From: Osedax fenrisi
Taxonomy: Eukaryota; Annelida; Polychaeta; Sabellida; Siboglinidae
Reading direction: 5' to 3'
Assembly (NCBI GenBank): GCA_964019155.1
Contig: OZ025241.1
Span: 88,953,228-89,017,227, forward strand
DNA: 64,000 nucleotides
Part shown: positions 51,801 to 60,100 of the stretch, one piece after another
How positions within the stretch are numbered: the stretch's first letter is position 1
Layout: the number at the start of each line of letters is the position of its first letter
The notes under the pieces: model-generated
Told to the model about the DNA's origin: nothing
The model's database searches: none
What the model saw: the letters and a program-made list of their open reading frames with translations, nothing else
Translations under genes and position numbers: made by a program

Positions 51801-52791
51801 CTATTAATTAAAAGTGTATTAGTTTATTTTGATTATACCAAGGACAGGACGTTAGTTCACTATATCTGTAATAGTTACTTTGTATACTCCGAGCTAGATA
51901 CTTGTCATTCCAAATAATATAATGTATTTTAAATATAATAATATTGAAATCATTGATTTATAAAGAAGTTCTTGCATTATTTATAAACGAGTTTTTTATA
52001 TTAAATGTTTACTCTTGGACCATGATTACATCTTCAATCCAATAAAATTACTAAAGCAGAAAATAAAAATGTGTATAGCATGTCCTGTCCTAGATTATAC
52101 TAACAAATTATATTTCAAAAAATAATTTTGATTATTCTACAGATGTTTACAAGGCATGGCATTTTTATTAAGAAGATAATTATTAGATATATTGATATAG
52201 TAGCTGGTCTAGCTGTTTCTCCTGAAGGTAATATTAGTTCTCCATTTATCATTTTATTTATTGACAAATTTGTAGGTCATATAATAGCCGTTGATAGTGT
52301 TTCGCCAACGGTATTTCGGATTAGTGAAAATGGTGAATTAATAAAGTGGTTTGATTGCAGCGAATACATGAGAGAACCATCAGATATTGCAATATGGAAT
52401 AATGATTATTATGTTTGCGATTTTAAGGTATATTAACTTTATAAATTATATGACATATTTAATAATTGAAATCTATTCATAGGGACATTGTGTTGTTGTT
52501 TTTAATGCTATGGGTGATATGTTAAGAAGAATTGGTCAAGAAACAATTACTAGTTTTCCTAATGGTATTGATATTAGTAATAATGGTGATATTTTGGTTG
52601 GTGATTCTCATGGAAATAGATTTCATATTGCTGTATTTCAAAATGATGGTACCTTAGTAGGCGAATTTGAGTGTCCCCATGTTAAAGTATCTAGATGCTG
52701 TGGATTAAAAATATCCGTTGAAGGATATGTTATAACTTTAGCAAAGAATAATCATCATGTCCTTGTACTACACACACTTTATATTACTTAA
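25646..52791 (+). CDS. brat: Brat-type TRIM-NHL protein with RING finger
   Basis: This is a translational repressor and probable E3 ligase of the TRIM-NHL class. Fly Brat binds target mRNAs through its NHL domain, acts with Pumilio, and restrains growth and stem-cell fate. Thirteen exons join in phase to 830 residues: 25646-25829, 27624-27820, 27935-28054, 28171-28276, 31331-31992, 32116-32290, 33932-34027, 34452-34593, 45661-45775, 51564-51713, 52143-52227, 52276-52427, 52483-52791. Order of domains: RING (C9, C12, C24, H26, C29, C32, C50, C53), B-box 1 (89-126), B-box 2 (151-181), coiled coil (about 205-310), a Ser/Asn-rich linker (310-560), and an NHL propeller (561-830). The NHL strings ADTNNHRIQ, ICDRGNERSRMQ, VDSVSPTVF, MREPSDIAI, FPNGIDISN and ECPHVKVSRCCGLK match Brat rather than TRIM2/3/71. 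Fly Brat and worm NCL-1 lack a RING; this gene has one. There is no filamin domain, so it is not LIN-41/TRIM71. Confidence 0.93.
25830..27623 (+). other. brat intron 1
   Basis: A 1.8-kb AT-rich intron with a TA tract at 27281-27331. No transposon is recognisable by eye. Confidence 0.6.
27624..27820 (+). CDS. brat: brat exon 2, B-box 1
   Basis: Encodes GPEYLPINLVILEKM, the usual post-RING LPxNxxL segment, then B-box 1 with C89, C92, C102, C105, C110, C113, H117 and H126. The donor is CATGAG|GTAGTT. Confidence 0.93.
27935..28054 (+). CDS. brat: brat exon 3, start of B-box 2
   Basis: Encodes 40 residues ending CPEHLGDIIKFYCQLCQ, the first half of B-box 2 (C151, H154, C163, C166). It is phase 0 at both ends. 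A TA tract fills the 114-bp intron before it. Confidence 0.92.
28171..28276 (+). CDS. brat: brat exon 4, end of B-box 2
   Basis: Encodes VVGCGRCLKCHTDHSPVALD and on to the coiled coil. C171, C174, H178 and H181 complete the second B-box. The donor ATAG|GTAAGT is the strongest in the gene. Confidence 0.92.
28277..31330 (+). other. brat intron 4 with LINE relics
   Basis: A 3.05-kb intron. It contains a degenerate LINE (28850-29830) and three diverged copies of a roughly 120-bp unit at about 30555-30880 (TTTTGGGAATCCTATTGTCATCAAATT-type). Part of a dispersed repeat at 30936-31100 recurs at 43218-43325. Confidence 0.6.
28850..29830 (+). pseudogene. Degenerate LINE C-terminal region
   Basis: Interrupted plus-strand frames spell pieces typical of the region after the RT domain in CR1-like LINEs: RVVRINSLVIYRIDYCSYLL, SQLPASSITQLHIIINPIV and FYKKTFHNLTPIS, later LINSLPSSITSIQSP and FNTMIKSYLNST. 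Multiple stops show it is inactive. It is inserted within brat intron 4. Confidence 0.6.
31331..31992 (+). CDS. brat: brat exon 5, coiled coil and linker start
   Basis: The largest exon, 662 nt. Its first third is a charged helical region (NSTDNLENQKEDTRNIIEDS, GELSKKRDSLLNELDKQYDV) matching the TRIM coiled coil that mediates dimerisation. The rest is a low-complexity Ser/Asn-rich linker. The donor is ATG|GTTTGT. Confidence 0.9.
32116..32290 (+). CDS. brat: brat exon 6, linker
   Basis: 58 codons of low-complexity linker including SGFNPTMSDSGISIDIGNN. It has no recognisable fold. Acceptor TATACAG|ACT and donor TCTG|GTTAAT keep the frame with both neighbours. Confidence 0.82.
32549..32700. mobile_element. 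MITE family D, degraded partial copy
   Basis: Ends reading AAGGGTATATTTACCACTAC and AAGGGGTATCCACCTACAACTTG recall the family D motif seen at 24966-25199 and 42620-42820. The rest is diverged or deleted. Confidence 0.4.
32930..33714. mobile_element. Foldback element B in brat intron 6
   Basis: The left arm 32930-33266 and right arm 33361-33714 are inverse copies (CAAAGATATAACACT..., CAGTGATTCGATACT / CAGTGATTTCGATACT, GCTGCTAGCAG, TTAGTAATGAACACTTAGTG, CCTAAAAGTAACCCGATA). They surround a 94-bp loop. A terminal motif like ACCAAAGATTTTCCGAAGG recurs inside the loop and near 38150. No coding capacity. Two related half-copies lie at 59300-59690 and 60129-60520. Confidence 0.8.
33932..34027 (+). 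CDS. brat: brat exon 7, linker
   Basis: Encodes ISKLLGNPITCNDEIAGYMK and NSVYTLSNREY. It is 96 nt with split codons on both sides that match exons 6 and 8. The function of this linker part is unknown. Confidence 0.8.
34452..34593 (+). CDS. brat: brat exon 8, end of linker
   Basis: Encodes RLSPTSSISSLFLGAKKFSD and NGSMRSHNPITGNKIPSMDI. It ends ATAAG|GTTTAA, splitting an arginine codon completed by the A that opens the first NHL exon 11 kb downstream. Confidence 0.82.
35081..37593. mobile_element. Possible 2.5-kb TIR element
   Basis: The left end TACCGGTTAACACTGGCAAA followed by AACCTCA, and the reverse-complemented right end GCCGACAGGGTTAGCAAA followed by AACCTCA, form an imperfect inverted pair. 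GCAAAAACCTCA is exact and ATGGCAAAAACCTCAT is repeated internally at the left. The interior is AT-rich and has no transposase. I am not sure of the exact ends. Confidence 0.45.
37967..38165. repeat. 100-bp tandem duplication
   Basis: A unit running from ATTTAATTAAATTATTTTTA through GCTAATGACAAATATTCTGT to GAAGCATTTTT occurs twice with a 100-bp period and few differences. Confidence 0.75.
39309..39972. mobile_element. TIR element, family K copy 1
   Basis: The left end AAGAGATGTACACATCGCGA and the right end, reverse-complemented, AAAGGGATGTACAACAGC share AAGRGATGTACA. The internal segment (TTGTTTACCTTTCCATTAAC, AGTACTGAAAAATTGAAC at 39718-39770) is related to 49690-49740 in a second copy. It contains GC-rich short palindromes such as GTCAGTGCCCGGTGACTGGG. 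The 60-codon open frame at 39719 has no recognisable protein features. Confidence 0.5.
40621..41050. repeat. 226-bp tandem duplication
   Basis: The unit 40621-40846 recurs at 40847-41050. The second copy lacks one of two 15-bp TTAGAGAGGTTTTTA units and a TA pair. The duplicated unit includes the left end of the pogo-type element, so the element's 5' end has been copied. Confidence 0.85.
40934..41378. mobile_element. pogo-type MITE
   Basis: The left end CAATGAAACCTCTCTATAAG and the reverse-complemented right end CATTGAAACCTCTCTATAAG differ at one base and are flanked by TA on both sides. Ends of the type CANTGAAACCTCTCTATAA with TA target sites are typical of pogo/Tigger-related Tc1-mariner elements. 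The 445-bp interior lacks a transposase. An additional left end is at 40710 through the local duplication. Confidence 0.75.
41379..42619. other. AT-rich intronic sequence
   Basis: Part of brat intron 8. I see no exon or recognisable element; a run at 41630-41820 is slightly less AT-rich. Confidence 0.4.
42620..42820. mobile_element. Palindromic MITE, family D copy 2
   Basis: Carries the same blocks as 24966-25199: AATAATGTCCGGAAATATTT, GCTAGAAAGTGATTTCCTAG, AGTGGGATACCCCCTTTAA and their inverse. The left-hand end is truncated. Confidence 0.75.
43000..43165. repeat. 31-bp tandem repeat
   Basis: About five copies of a 31-bp unit (AAATTAGAAATAATTTATAT then TACTAATTTCT). The unit is itself partly palindromic (AATTTCTAAATTAGAAAT at each junction). 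Confidence 0.9.
43218..43325. repeat. Dispersed repeat copy
   Basis: AATCTAAATATATAGCAA, then TTGGCAATTTTCCAAATATT and CTGTTTATTATCTATTTCTA, match 30936-31100 in the same order. This is a low-copy interspersed repeat of unknown type. Confidence 0.55.
44236..45560. repeat. Satellite-like tandem array, 139-152 bp units
   Basis: About nine copies of a unit beginning GGGAATTAATATTATATTTT and containing AATTCAGTTTGCACTCTGTA. GGG starts at 44388, 44540, 44692, 44836, 44988, 45132, 45284 and 45423, so most periods are 152 bp, two are 144 and one is 139. The last copy is diverged. The array ends about 100 bp before the first NHL exon of brat. Confidence 0.95.
45661..45775 (+). CDS. brat: brat exon 9, first NHL blade
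   Basis: Encodes VKFGQLGCAKLQFNSPHGFC and IDEEIIIADTNNHRIQ, the first NHL repeat, whose final strand signature is ADTNNHRIQ. Acceptor TTTCCAG|A; donor ATTCAG|GTTATT. Confidence 0.95.
46177..46630. mobile_element. MITE with GAATATGG ends
   Basis: The left end GAATATGGCCACCGTTTTTT and the reverse-complemented right end GAATATGGTCCCCGTTTATT, followed by TTGATTAC-like sequence, form a TIR. A third, internal copy of the end (ATATTGTCCCGGTATGTTTT, near 46353) shows that two elements are joined or nested. Confidence 0.55.
47242..47312 (+). other. Possible start exon, unassigned
   Basis: An ATG opens MSDSNNKINADKSLKLVLNF then STDE, before a consensus-like donor GATGA|GTATGTT. It lies inside brat intron 9 and its frame does not fit the brat splice pattern. 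It could be the first exon of a nested gene or chance. I recognise no family. Confidence 0.2.
48612..49497. mobile_element. Foldback element A, 377-bp arms
   Basis: The left arm 48612-48988 and right arm 49121-49497 are inverse copies of equal length with roughly ten mismatches by eye. The outer ends read GCAACGAGTGCCGGTGTCAT. The 132-bp loop contains its own perfect 13-bp hairpin (TTAATGCGGGTGT at 49048-49060 with its complement at 49071-49083). No open frame of note. It probably sits within a family K element whose left end (AAGGGGGTGTACACATC) is at about 48591. Confidence 0.9.
49595..49655. repeat. Short hairpin
   Basis: TATATACATAGAGCTAGAGA pairs with a downstream CTAGCTCTATGTATATA around a loop GAAATACTTT-like sequence. 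It is in brat intron 9 next to foldback A. Function unknown. Confidence 0.7.
49903..51441. mobile_element. 1.5-kb TIR element with 8-bp target duplication
   Basis: The left end TAAGCTGGAGCGGCTCGGT and the reverse-complemented right end TAAGCTGGAGCGGCTCGGT are identical over 19 bp; beyond that, GTTGAAAATTGCTGCAC and GTGAAAATTGATGCAC remain similar. ATGTACAC flanks both sides (49895-49902 and 51442-51449), an 8-bp duplication as in hAT and a few other superfamilies. The interior is rich in A and T runs and encodes no transposase. Confidence 0.85.
51564..51713 (+). CDS. brat: brat exon 10, second NHL blade
   Basis: Encodes IYAKNGDFGYMFGKPGRDEG, WYPRKVAVI and ICDRGNERSRMQ. The YPRKVAV and CDRGNERSRMQ strings are characteristic of Brat/NCL-1 NHL domains. 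It is phase 0 at both ends. Confidence 0.95.
52143..52227 (+). CDS. brat: brat exon 11, third NHL blade start
   Basis: Encodes MFTRHGIFIKKIIIRYIDIV then AGLAVSPE. RYIDIVAGLAV is a Brat-type string. It ends GAAG|GTAATA before a 48-nt intron. Confidence 0.92.
52276..52427 (+). CDS. brat: brat exon 12, NHL blades 3-4
   Basis: Encodes HIIAVDSVSPTVFRISENGE, KWFDCSEYMREPSDIAIW and YYVCDFK. These align without gaps to Brat once the 48-nt intron before it is removed. The donor is AAG|GTATAT. Confidence 0.93.
52483..52791 (+). CDS. brat: brat exon 13, NHL blades 5-6 and stop
   Basis: Encodes GHCVVVFNAMGDMLRRIG, FPNGIDISNNGDILVGDSHG and ECPHVKVSRCCGLKISVEGY, ending HHVLVLHTLYIT and TAA (52789-52791). 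The end coincides with the usual Brat C-terminus. A candidate polyadenylation signal AATAAA lies at 53623-53628. Confidence 0.95.
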   Translation, partial: GHCVVVFNAMGDMLRRIGQETITSFPNGIDISNNGDILVGDSHGNRFHIAVFQNDGTLVGEFECPHVKVSRCCGLKISVEGYVITLAKNNHHVLVLHTLYIT

Positions 52792-54005
52792 TCTTATTTG
52801 TTCATTTGTTCAAGTCACAGAGTGCCTTACATATTATTTTGTTACAGCAATTTTATAACATTATATTATATAATATATTTTTTATTATATATTGATACTT
52901 TTCTTTAAAGTGATATGTATGTTGTTTATGATAAATTGATACTCATTATTAATAATTTACAATATATTTTTGATATATTTTAATATACAATTCATATACA
53001 TTAGGTTATGGCTAATTTATTTTCTTATAATTATATTAATATTTTTACAATTTTATACTGTTATACATGATTTTCAATGATTTTGTTGATACTCTATTAT
53101 ACAAAAATTTATATCTTATTTATAAAGTATTAAATTTTATATCCAAATATGGATAGTGATTTTGTTAACAAATATTTATTATTTGTATTATTTATTTTGT
53201 TTATATTTTTGAATATTATTTATTTTAACCTTATATGGTTATATTTTTATATATTATATTTTTTTTTTAATTTAAATTTTACCAATAAATTATTTATATT
53301 ACATTTTTATCAAATTTATTACTTATAATATATATTAATTATTAATATTTATTATTATATAATATTTATACTTGCATGATATATGTATATATTTATTATA
53401 TATGTATATATATGTGCATATTGAACATTTAACTTCTGAATTCAAGATCTTATATATATTTTATTAAGTTATACATATAAATAAATTATTTAATTTATAT
53501 AGATTAATAATGAATAATGATATTTCAATGAGAAAATATGTAATTTATATTTCAATAATTTAATATAATAGTAAAATGTGTAATAAGAGTTCAAAAATAT
53601 GTATATATATAAATATGAATGAAATAAAGATAACATGCATTTTTATTAGATATGGTATGCTATAAATTATAGTATAGAAAGTGACACTAATATATGACAC
53701 AATAATTTAACATTAGCTGATATAATTATATTATAAAAATAATTAACTTAAATATTTTATAGGTAATTGTATATAACAATGGCAGGTAAATAGTTATTAT
53801 TATCTTTGTACATAATTATTTAATTGTGGAGATCAAATATATATGATATAGTTTCAAACAAAATATATGATATAAAATAATAAATAAAATATAGTATAAC
53901 ATTAATTTATATAATTCTGGAAGGTAAAGAATATAACGTTGATTTAAGATAAATAATATAATCAAATTCATATTATGGAAGGCTTTTCAACTATTCGTGA
54001 TATAT
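52792..54005. other. brat/YBEY convergent 3' region
   Basis: A 1.2-kb AT-rich gap between the two stop codons of converging genes. It contains AATAAA at 53623-53628 for brat. No other gene was recognised. Confidence 0.5.
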
Positions 54006-54161
54006 TTAATGACCTTGCTGAGTTATTGGCTTTAAAGAGATTCCCGTTAACTTAGCATATTCATCTAATATATGCAATTCTTTATTATACATCATCTTCC
54101 ATTGTTCATTTGATTCATGGTCATATCCAAGTAAATGACAATATCCATGAGTAAGTAATAT
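54006..54161 (-). CDS. YBEY: YBEY exon 3, catalytic histidines
   Basis: Encodes ILLTHGYCHLLGYDHESNEQ, the metal-binding motif, then WKMMYNKELHILDEYAKLTG, to a TAA at 54006-54008. The acceptor TTTTACAG|ATA is strong. Confidence 0.93.
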   Translation of the reverse strand: MLLTHGYCHLLGYDHESNEQWKMMYNKELHILDEYAKLTGISLKPITQQGH

Positions 54162-57100
54162 CTGTAAAATTAAATGTAAAATATATATTTTAAGAGAAAT
54201 ATATAAATAAACTTTGCACTCCATATTACATAATACTATTATTCTATTATAACTGGTAATAAACTCATATTATATATATATATAAATATACCTATAATTT
54301 AAACAGCTGTATACTAACAAATATATATTTATACTAGCTATTTATAGAATACATTATCTTTATATAGAATTTGTTTTAATAAAGTTCAGTATTACAATGA
54401 GCTAACAATAAAACAATTATTAATGTTATTCTCTTTTATATTTTTCTTATTAAAATTATCATATTTATAATTTTATTTTAGATTAATTTCTATTTTAACT
54501 ATTATGTATTACTTATGTGTATAGATATAACACCATCATTTGGTAATATCCAGTTATATTTATTATAACATTTTAAATTATAATACTCATATTATATTAT
54601 TAATTTAACAATAATTCTTAAAAAAATAATTAAATTGTATAAGCCTAGCTTACATTAATTTTTATTTTTTAATTAAAAAAAATTATTTTATTATATATGC
54701 AAAAGTAATTATTTATCTTTTAAATTATCTGTAATATGTCATTAAAAGTAACTATATACATCAAATATGCATTATAAACATACAAATAATAATATGAAAT
54801 ATTTAGTATATTTAAATATTTTGATCATACTAATCCTAATAACAATGGGTTTATATTATTACGTCGATTAATATATATCAATGTTATCTACAGTAAACAA
54901 AATATAGTGATATATTCATATGAATGAATGACTCATGGTAAAATGTATACACATTTTTTTATAATTTAATACACAATAAAAATAATACTTTAAGCTTATA
55001 TAACAAAATTTTTTTTCTCCATTTATGCTTTTTCTAAAAACAATTTTTTGCAACATAAATATTTATATATTTTTTATTATTTTGTAGTACAAATTTACTA
55101 GGTCTAATTTGTATTAACATACTTTATATACGAGATTCGTAGGGCCCAAATAGACAATTTAAAAAATTATCGGTATTCGAGTAGACACCTAATTTCCTAT
55201 TTTTTAAATGTAACGTCAAGCTTTATAAATATAATACACATTTATAAACTTTAATATTTTTCTCTCTATATTATATTTTATTAAATAAAATTAAATACTT
55301 ATTTTTATAAGATACTATTTTTTTGAAATATATATTAAACAAAATATTAATCTCATAATTAATAAATATTGACATTTTAAAAAAATCATATTTTATAGAT
55401 AAATAGTATATTAAATAACTGTTGTAATACAATTATATAATATATTTATATATGTATATAAATATTACATATCTTTTTATATATATTCCTGTATCTGTAA
55501 TTTTATATATATATATATATTATTTTCTAAGCTATTATTTGTAATTACTTGTCAATTTTATAATTTAATTTGATCTTGGTTTTCTCAGTATATTTTTTTT
55601 CTGAAACATATATTCAGCTAAAAGGCCTGCAGTATTTAATTTTGCGAATATAATAATACAATTTTCAGAATATATAGATAACTAGATCAATATTACCGGG
55701 GAGATACTCACTGATACTACCCAGTTTTTTGTTGTTATAAAATGTATATAAAATTGAAATCAATACCTGACGTGCATTAATTACATCAAATTATTAGATC
55801 CGAAAGGTGCCTATCCCCATCCCAGAAATAGACTACTAATTATGTATCAAATAGTTTTAATAAAAATCTGTATTTTATAAATCAGATTTTTATTTGTAAT
55901 AAATGATTAATAACATCTTATATGAGTACTTAATAATAATATATAATTAATATGTGAAAATTTAGAAATATAAAAACAAATAATAAATTATAACAGATTT
56001 TATAAAAGCATATATATATATATTAATAATTAGAATTATAATATATATATATATATTATATTTGTATTATTATAAAATAATGGGAAACTAATATTTATTT
56101 GGGTTTACATTAATTATTTATTACATTTATTTGACCCTATGATTTGGGATTTTACTGTAATTTATGTCAAGTTATTTATTAGGATTTCAACTTTCAATTT
56201 AATTAGAATTAATGTAAAGTTCAGAATACATGTTATTATATTTATTTCATTACATTTTATATTAATATTCTATAGAATTAATAATTGTAATCTAATACAT
56301 GTATATATATATATATATGCTAACAGTATACATATCGGAGAGAGAATACTTCTCTTCTATTGACCGTTCCTCAATATAGTCGGGCTGAAGGTAGATATCA
56401 CCTAGATTGTATTCATCAGGGAAGGCGGGTCTGGGCTGTTGTCCTGGAGTTAACTCCTACGCAAGAGTAATACACTGTTATAGAACATTGTCAAGCTATA
56501 CGATTCAGTTAATGAGTATAATAAATGTAGATAGAATAACGATAAGCTTTCCTTCACTTATTATATTAGGTAACTTTACTATTATGGTAACTTTTTATTT
56601 TAACCCTTTGCATCCGAGCTGTTGATTTCTGTTGTGTTAAAAATCTGAGCTGTTGATTTCTGTTGTGTTATAAAATGCTGAGCTGTTGATTTCTGTTGAG
56701 CAACTTTTATGATACTACTACATATCATATATTAGTCCATTTTATTATTTAAATGTATCAAAATTATAGAGTGAAATGTGTTCTTAATAAGTATTATTAA
56801 TAGCTAGTAAGCTCAGTGTACATATGTTAACAAATGTGTTACTATCTTATCTATATTTCTAACAAATTATTTGTGTTAACAATATATATTACTTTATACA
56901 CTACCTTATTTATTAGAGTGTATTTATATAATTAATATAAACCTTTATATACAAATGTATCCCATTTTATTTGCATAAAATCTTATACATTGCATAATAT
57001 GTTTGTTTCTATATACGAATATGATTAAGTTTATTTTATTTGACATTTCTTAAAATATTTGTTCCTATATTTTATATATAGCTCCATGGTGACTTTATAT

Positions 57101-60100
57101 AATATAGTACATTTCAAAAAGATTGTATTTATTATTTATATTATTCCTGATCTTAATCTGCTTTTTAATCTATTAGGAATAATTCTATATTCTTTGATTA
57201 TGTTTTTTTTTAAATTATTTATTACAGATAATTATCTAATATTGCTTAATAAGTGGTTTATTTTAGTTTAATAATTCTACAATAAAATCTAATTAATTAA
57301 TTATAAACATATAAATAGATACCTTAACAATAAATCGCTGTCGCTTTTTGTACTACTATAATTTTGCATAATGTTATATATTTTCCGAACATAGTTTATT
57401 AAATATCTTTACATCTTAGGCCGTACTTACAAAGAGTCGAGGTTTTTAATAAATCAAATATATTAGTTATTTGCAAACGCGGCTTCTAGTTTAAAGATTG
57501 TATTTTACATAGCATAGTTGTCAGCGATTAATATTGGCCGGATAATAAAGCCAGATTATAACGGAACCCATAGTAATGTGGGTTAGGTTAATGTGATCTT
57601 AACAATCACAGTCCGGTATTGGGTATGTGAAAATATGCTTCATATGCAATACTATATAATTATACTATATGTTGACCCTATTCTATATCATTCTATACAT
57701 CTATATATATATAATTTGATATATATATAAATATTTTACTAACTATATACATAACTAGCACCTTTAGATATATACATATAAAACTGTTAAATAGGTTAAG
57801 ATACTATAGGGGATAATAGGGTATTGTGGCCGATAACATTATTTCAAAAATTAATAGCTCTCACAATTGTTATACATGTAAAAAATATATATTTAATTCT
57901 AAGAATGATAGTATAATCATGTTTTATCAATACTAATTATTGGTTATCGATTACAAATAGTAAATTAACTTTTCATAATATGTTGACAAGTTTTATATAA
58001 ATTTTGATAAATCTAAAATTTGTATTCAATATAATATATATCAGATTAAATATATTATTATATTTTGAAACATTAAGTTGGATACTGTGGCTGATACTAT
58101 TCACAATATTTCATCTCAATGTACACGGCAAACTTGTTTATTAATAAATGTAAATTAATTAAATTATAAAAATGTAATTATAAATCTTTAATATAAATTA
58201 TTTAGCACTAAGTGTAGTGGGAATAAATATAAATTATCATAATATGAGATATTTATTGTATTGTGAATTATAATTTGTAATAAATACATCAGCCACAATA
58301 CTCACCCTCCTCTATGAATAACTATTAATATGTACACTGTAAAGTGTACTGTATCATGGCCTCCTTTAGCTTCAACAAGATAAAGGAGGCCATGACTGTA
58401 TGTTATACTTCAAGACCATATACTATTTTTATTAAAAGTAATTTTAATTTAATAGGTAAGTATTTATTATACAGTACTTTATAAATCGTTAATTTTAATT
58501 TAAAATTATATATTATTAATTCAATAGTTATACATACTATTATAATAACTAATTATTTCATAGGATCAGCATCTATAATTTAAATCTAGGTGTATTGGGA
58601 TGTATCTATCATAAAATATAATATAATTTAATTAAATATTAACATTTTGATTAATCAGAAATAAATATAATTTTAGCAGAAAAATAACTGAAATTATGTT
58701 ATCAGGATACCACAGTTTTATGAAAAAATCAATAACAAAGATTATTATAAAATGTTACTATATTACATAGTAATTAATATATTTCAAACAATTAGCAATG
58801 AAAATTATCTAAAACCACAATTAAAAAGTATGTTTGTGACACACAATTATAAAATTAATTATTTATTGTGTAATCTAGATGTGTTTTACTCAGAATAATT
58901 ATTGTTAACTACCTATGTACAAATAATTATTATAGATAAACGTATTATAGATATATTAAAATCTGAAGTAATTATTTATAACACACACATTTTATTTATA
59001 AAATATTAATATTGAATAGAAGTATATATAAATATATCTATTAATATATGTGTGAAATGAGCGTAATATGTGTGAAATGGTGTACTCACTCAAGATTAAT
59101 ATTTTAAAAAAAGGTTTAAAAAAACAAAATTTTATTATATTCAAACTCAAAAAATCACAAATTATATTACCTACACTGTACCTCAACTAAGAGCAACTAA
59201 ACAATTGTAAAGAAAGTTATGCATAGTTCAACTACAAATATTTCATGATATAAAATACATAAAACACTAGAAATCGTATAATTCGATTTTAAAACATGAA
59301 CAGAACCACCTATATAGGTTATAATTGTGTTATTTATAATGTTAATTTGTATCAAACTATACAATTTTAAAATGTAAATATATGGTCTTAAATTATTATT
59401 TAAACGAAAGTGTTCATTACCAATATATTCGTTACTACTATAATAGTAGTACTATTATGTTACTAATATATAACAAATTGATAGGATATTTTAGTTTTAA
59501 ATGATATACACATCTATGAGGTGAATAGAAGCACATTTATTTCGCATAGACCAACGAAATATTGTTGTAAATAAACCGCGCCAAACCTACATCTATTTCA
59601 GTGATTTCAATACTACTGCTAGCAGGGGTTCATATTAATTACCACCGCGTAATTAAGCAAAGAACTTTACAAAATCGTTGTAGATTTTAATATTAACATT
59701 ATAATAATTATTATTTATATCCAGTTTTCTGATTTATTACTGAATTAATTTAATATAAAACTAGAATTAGTTGCGATACATTTCTTATAGTTAATACTAA
59801 GGTAGCCAATTTCAAAATAAATGTAGAAATTATATAAAGAATATTAGAATCGACACACTTTGTTACTAATGGTTTTAGTATGTTATGAAGTACATAGATA
59901 GTATACTTATACACATGAATCATGTGATTCATGTGTGTTTCACATATGTGACATGATCTTTATATTTTATAATAATTATATCAGGCGACAGCATAGAAAA
60001 GATATTGATCTTTGGCTGAAGCCCTTTAGAGGAAATAATAACATAAATAATTATATATTTCATACGAACAAAAATTTACAATTTAAAACTTCTAATAAAT

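Noticed and set aside
56407..56625. Plus-strand open frame of 72 codons
   Set aside because: Its only non-AT-rich part is antisense to YBEY exon 2.
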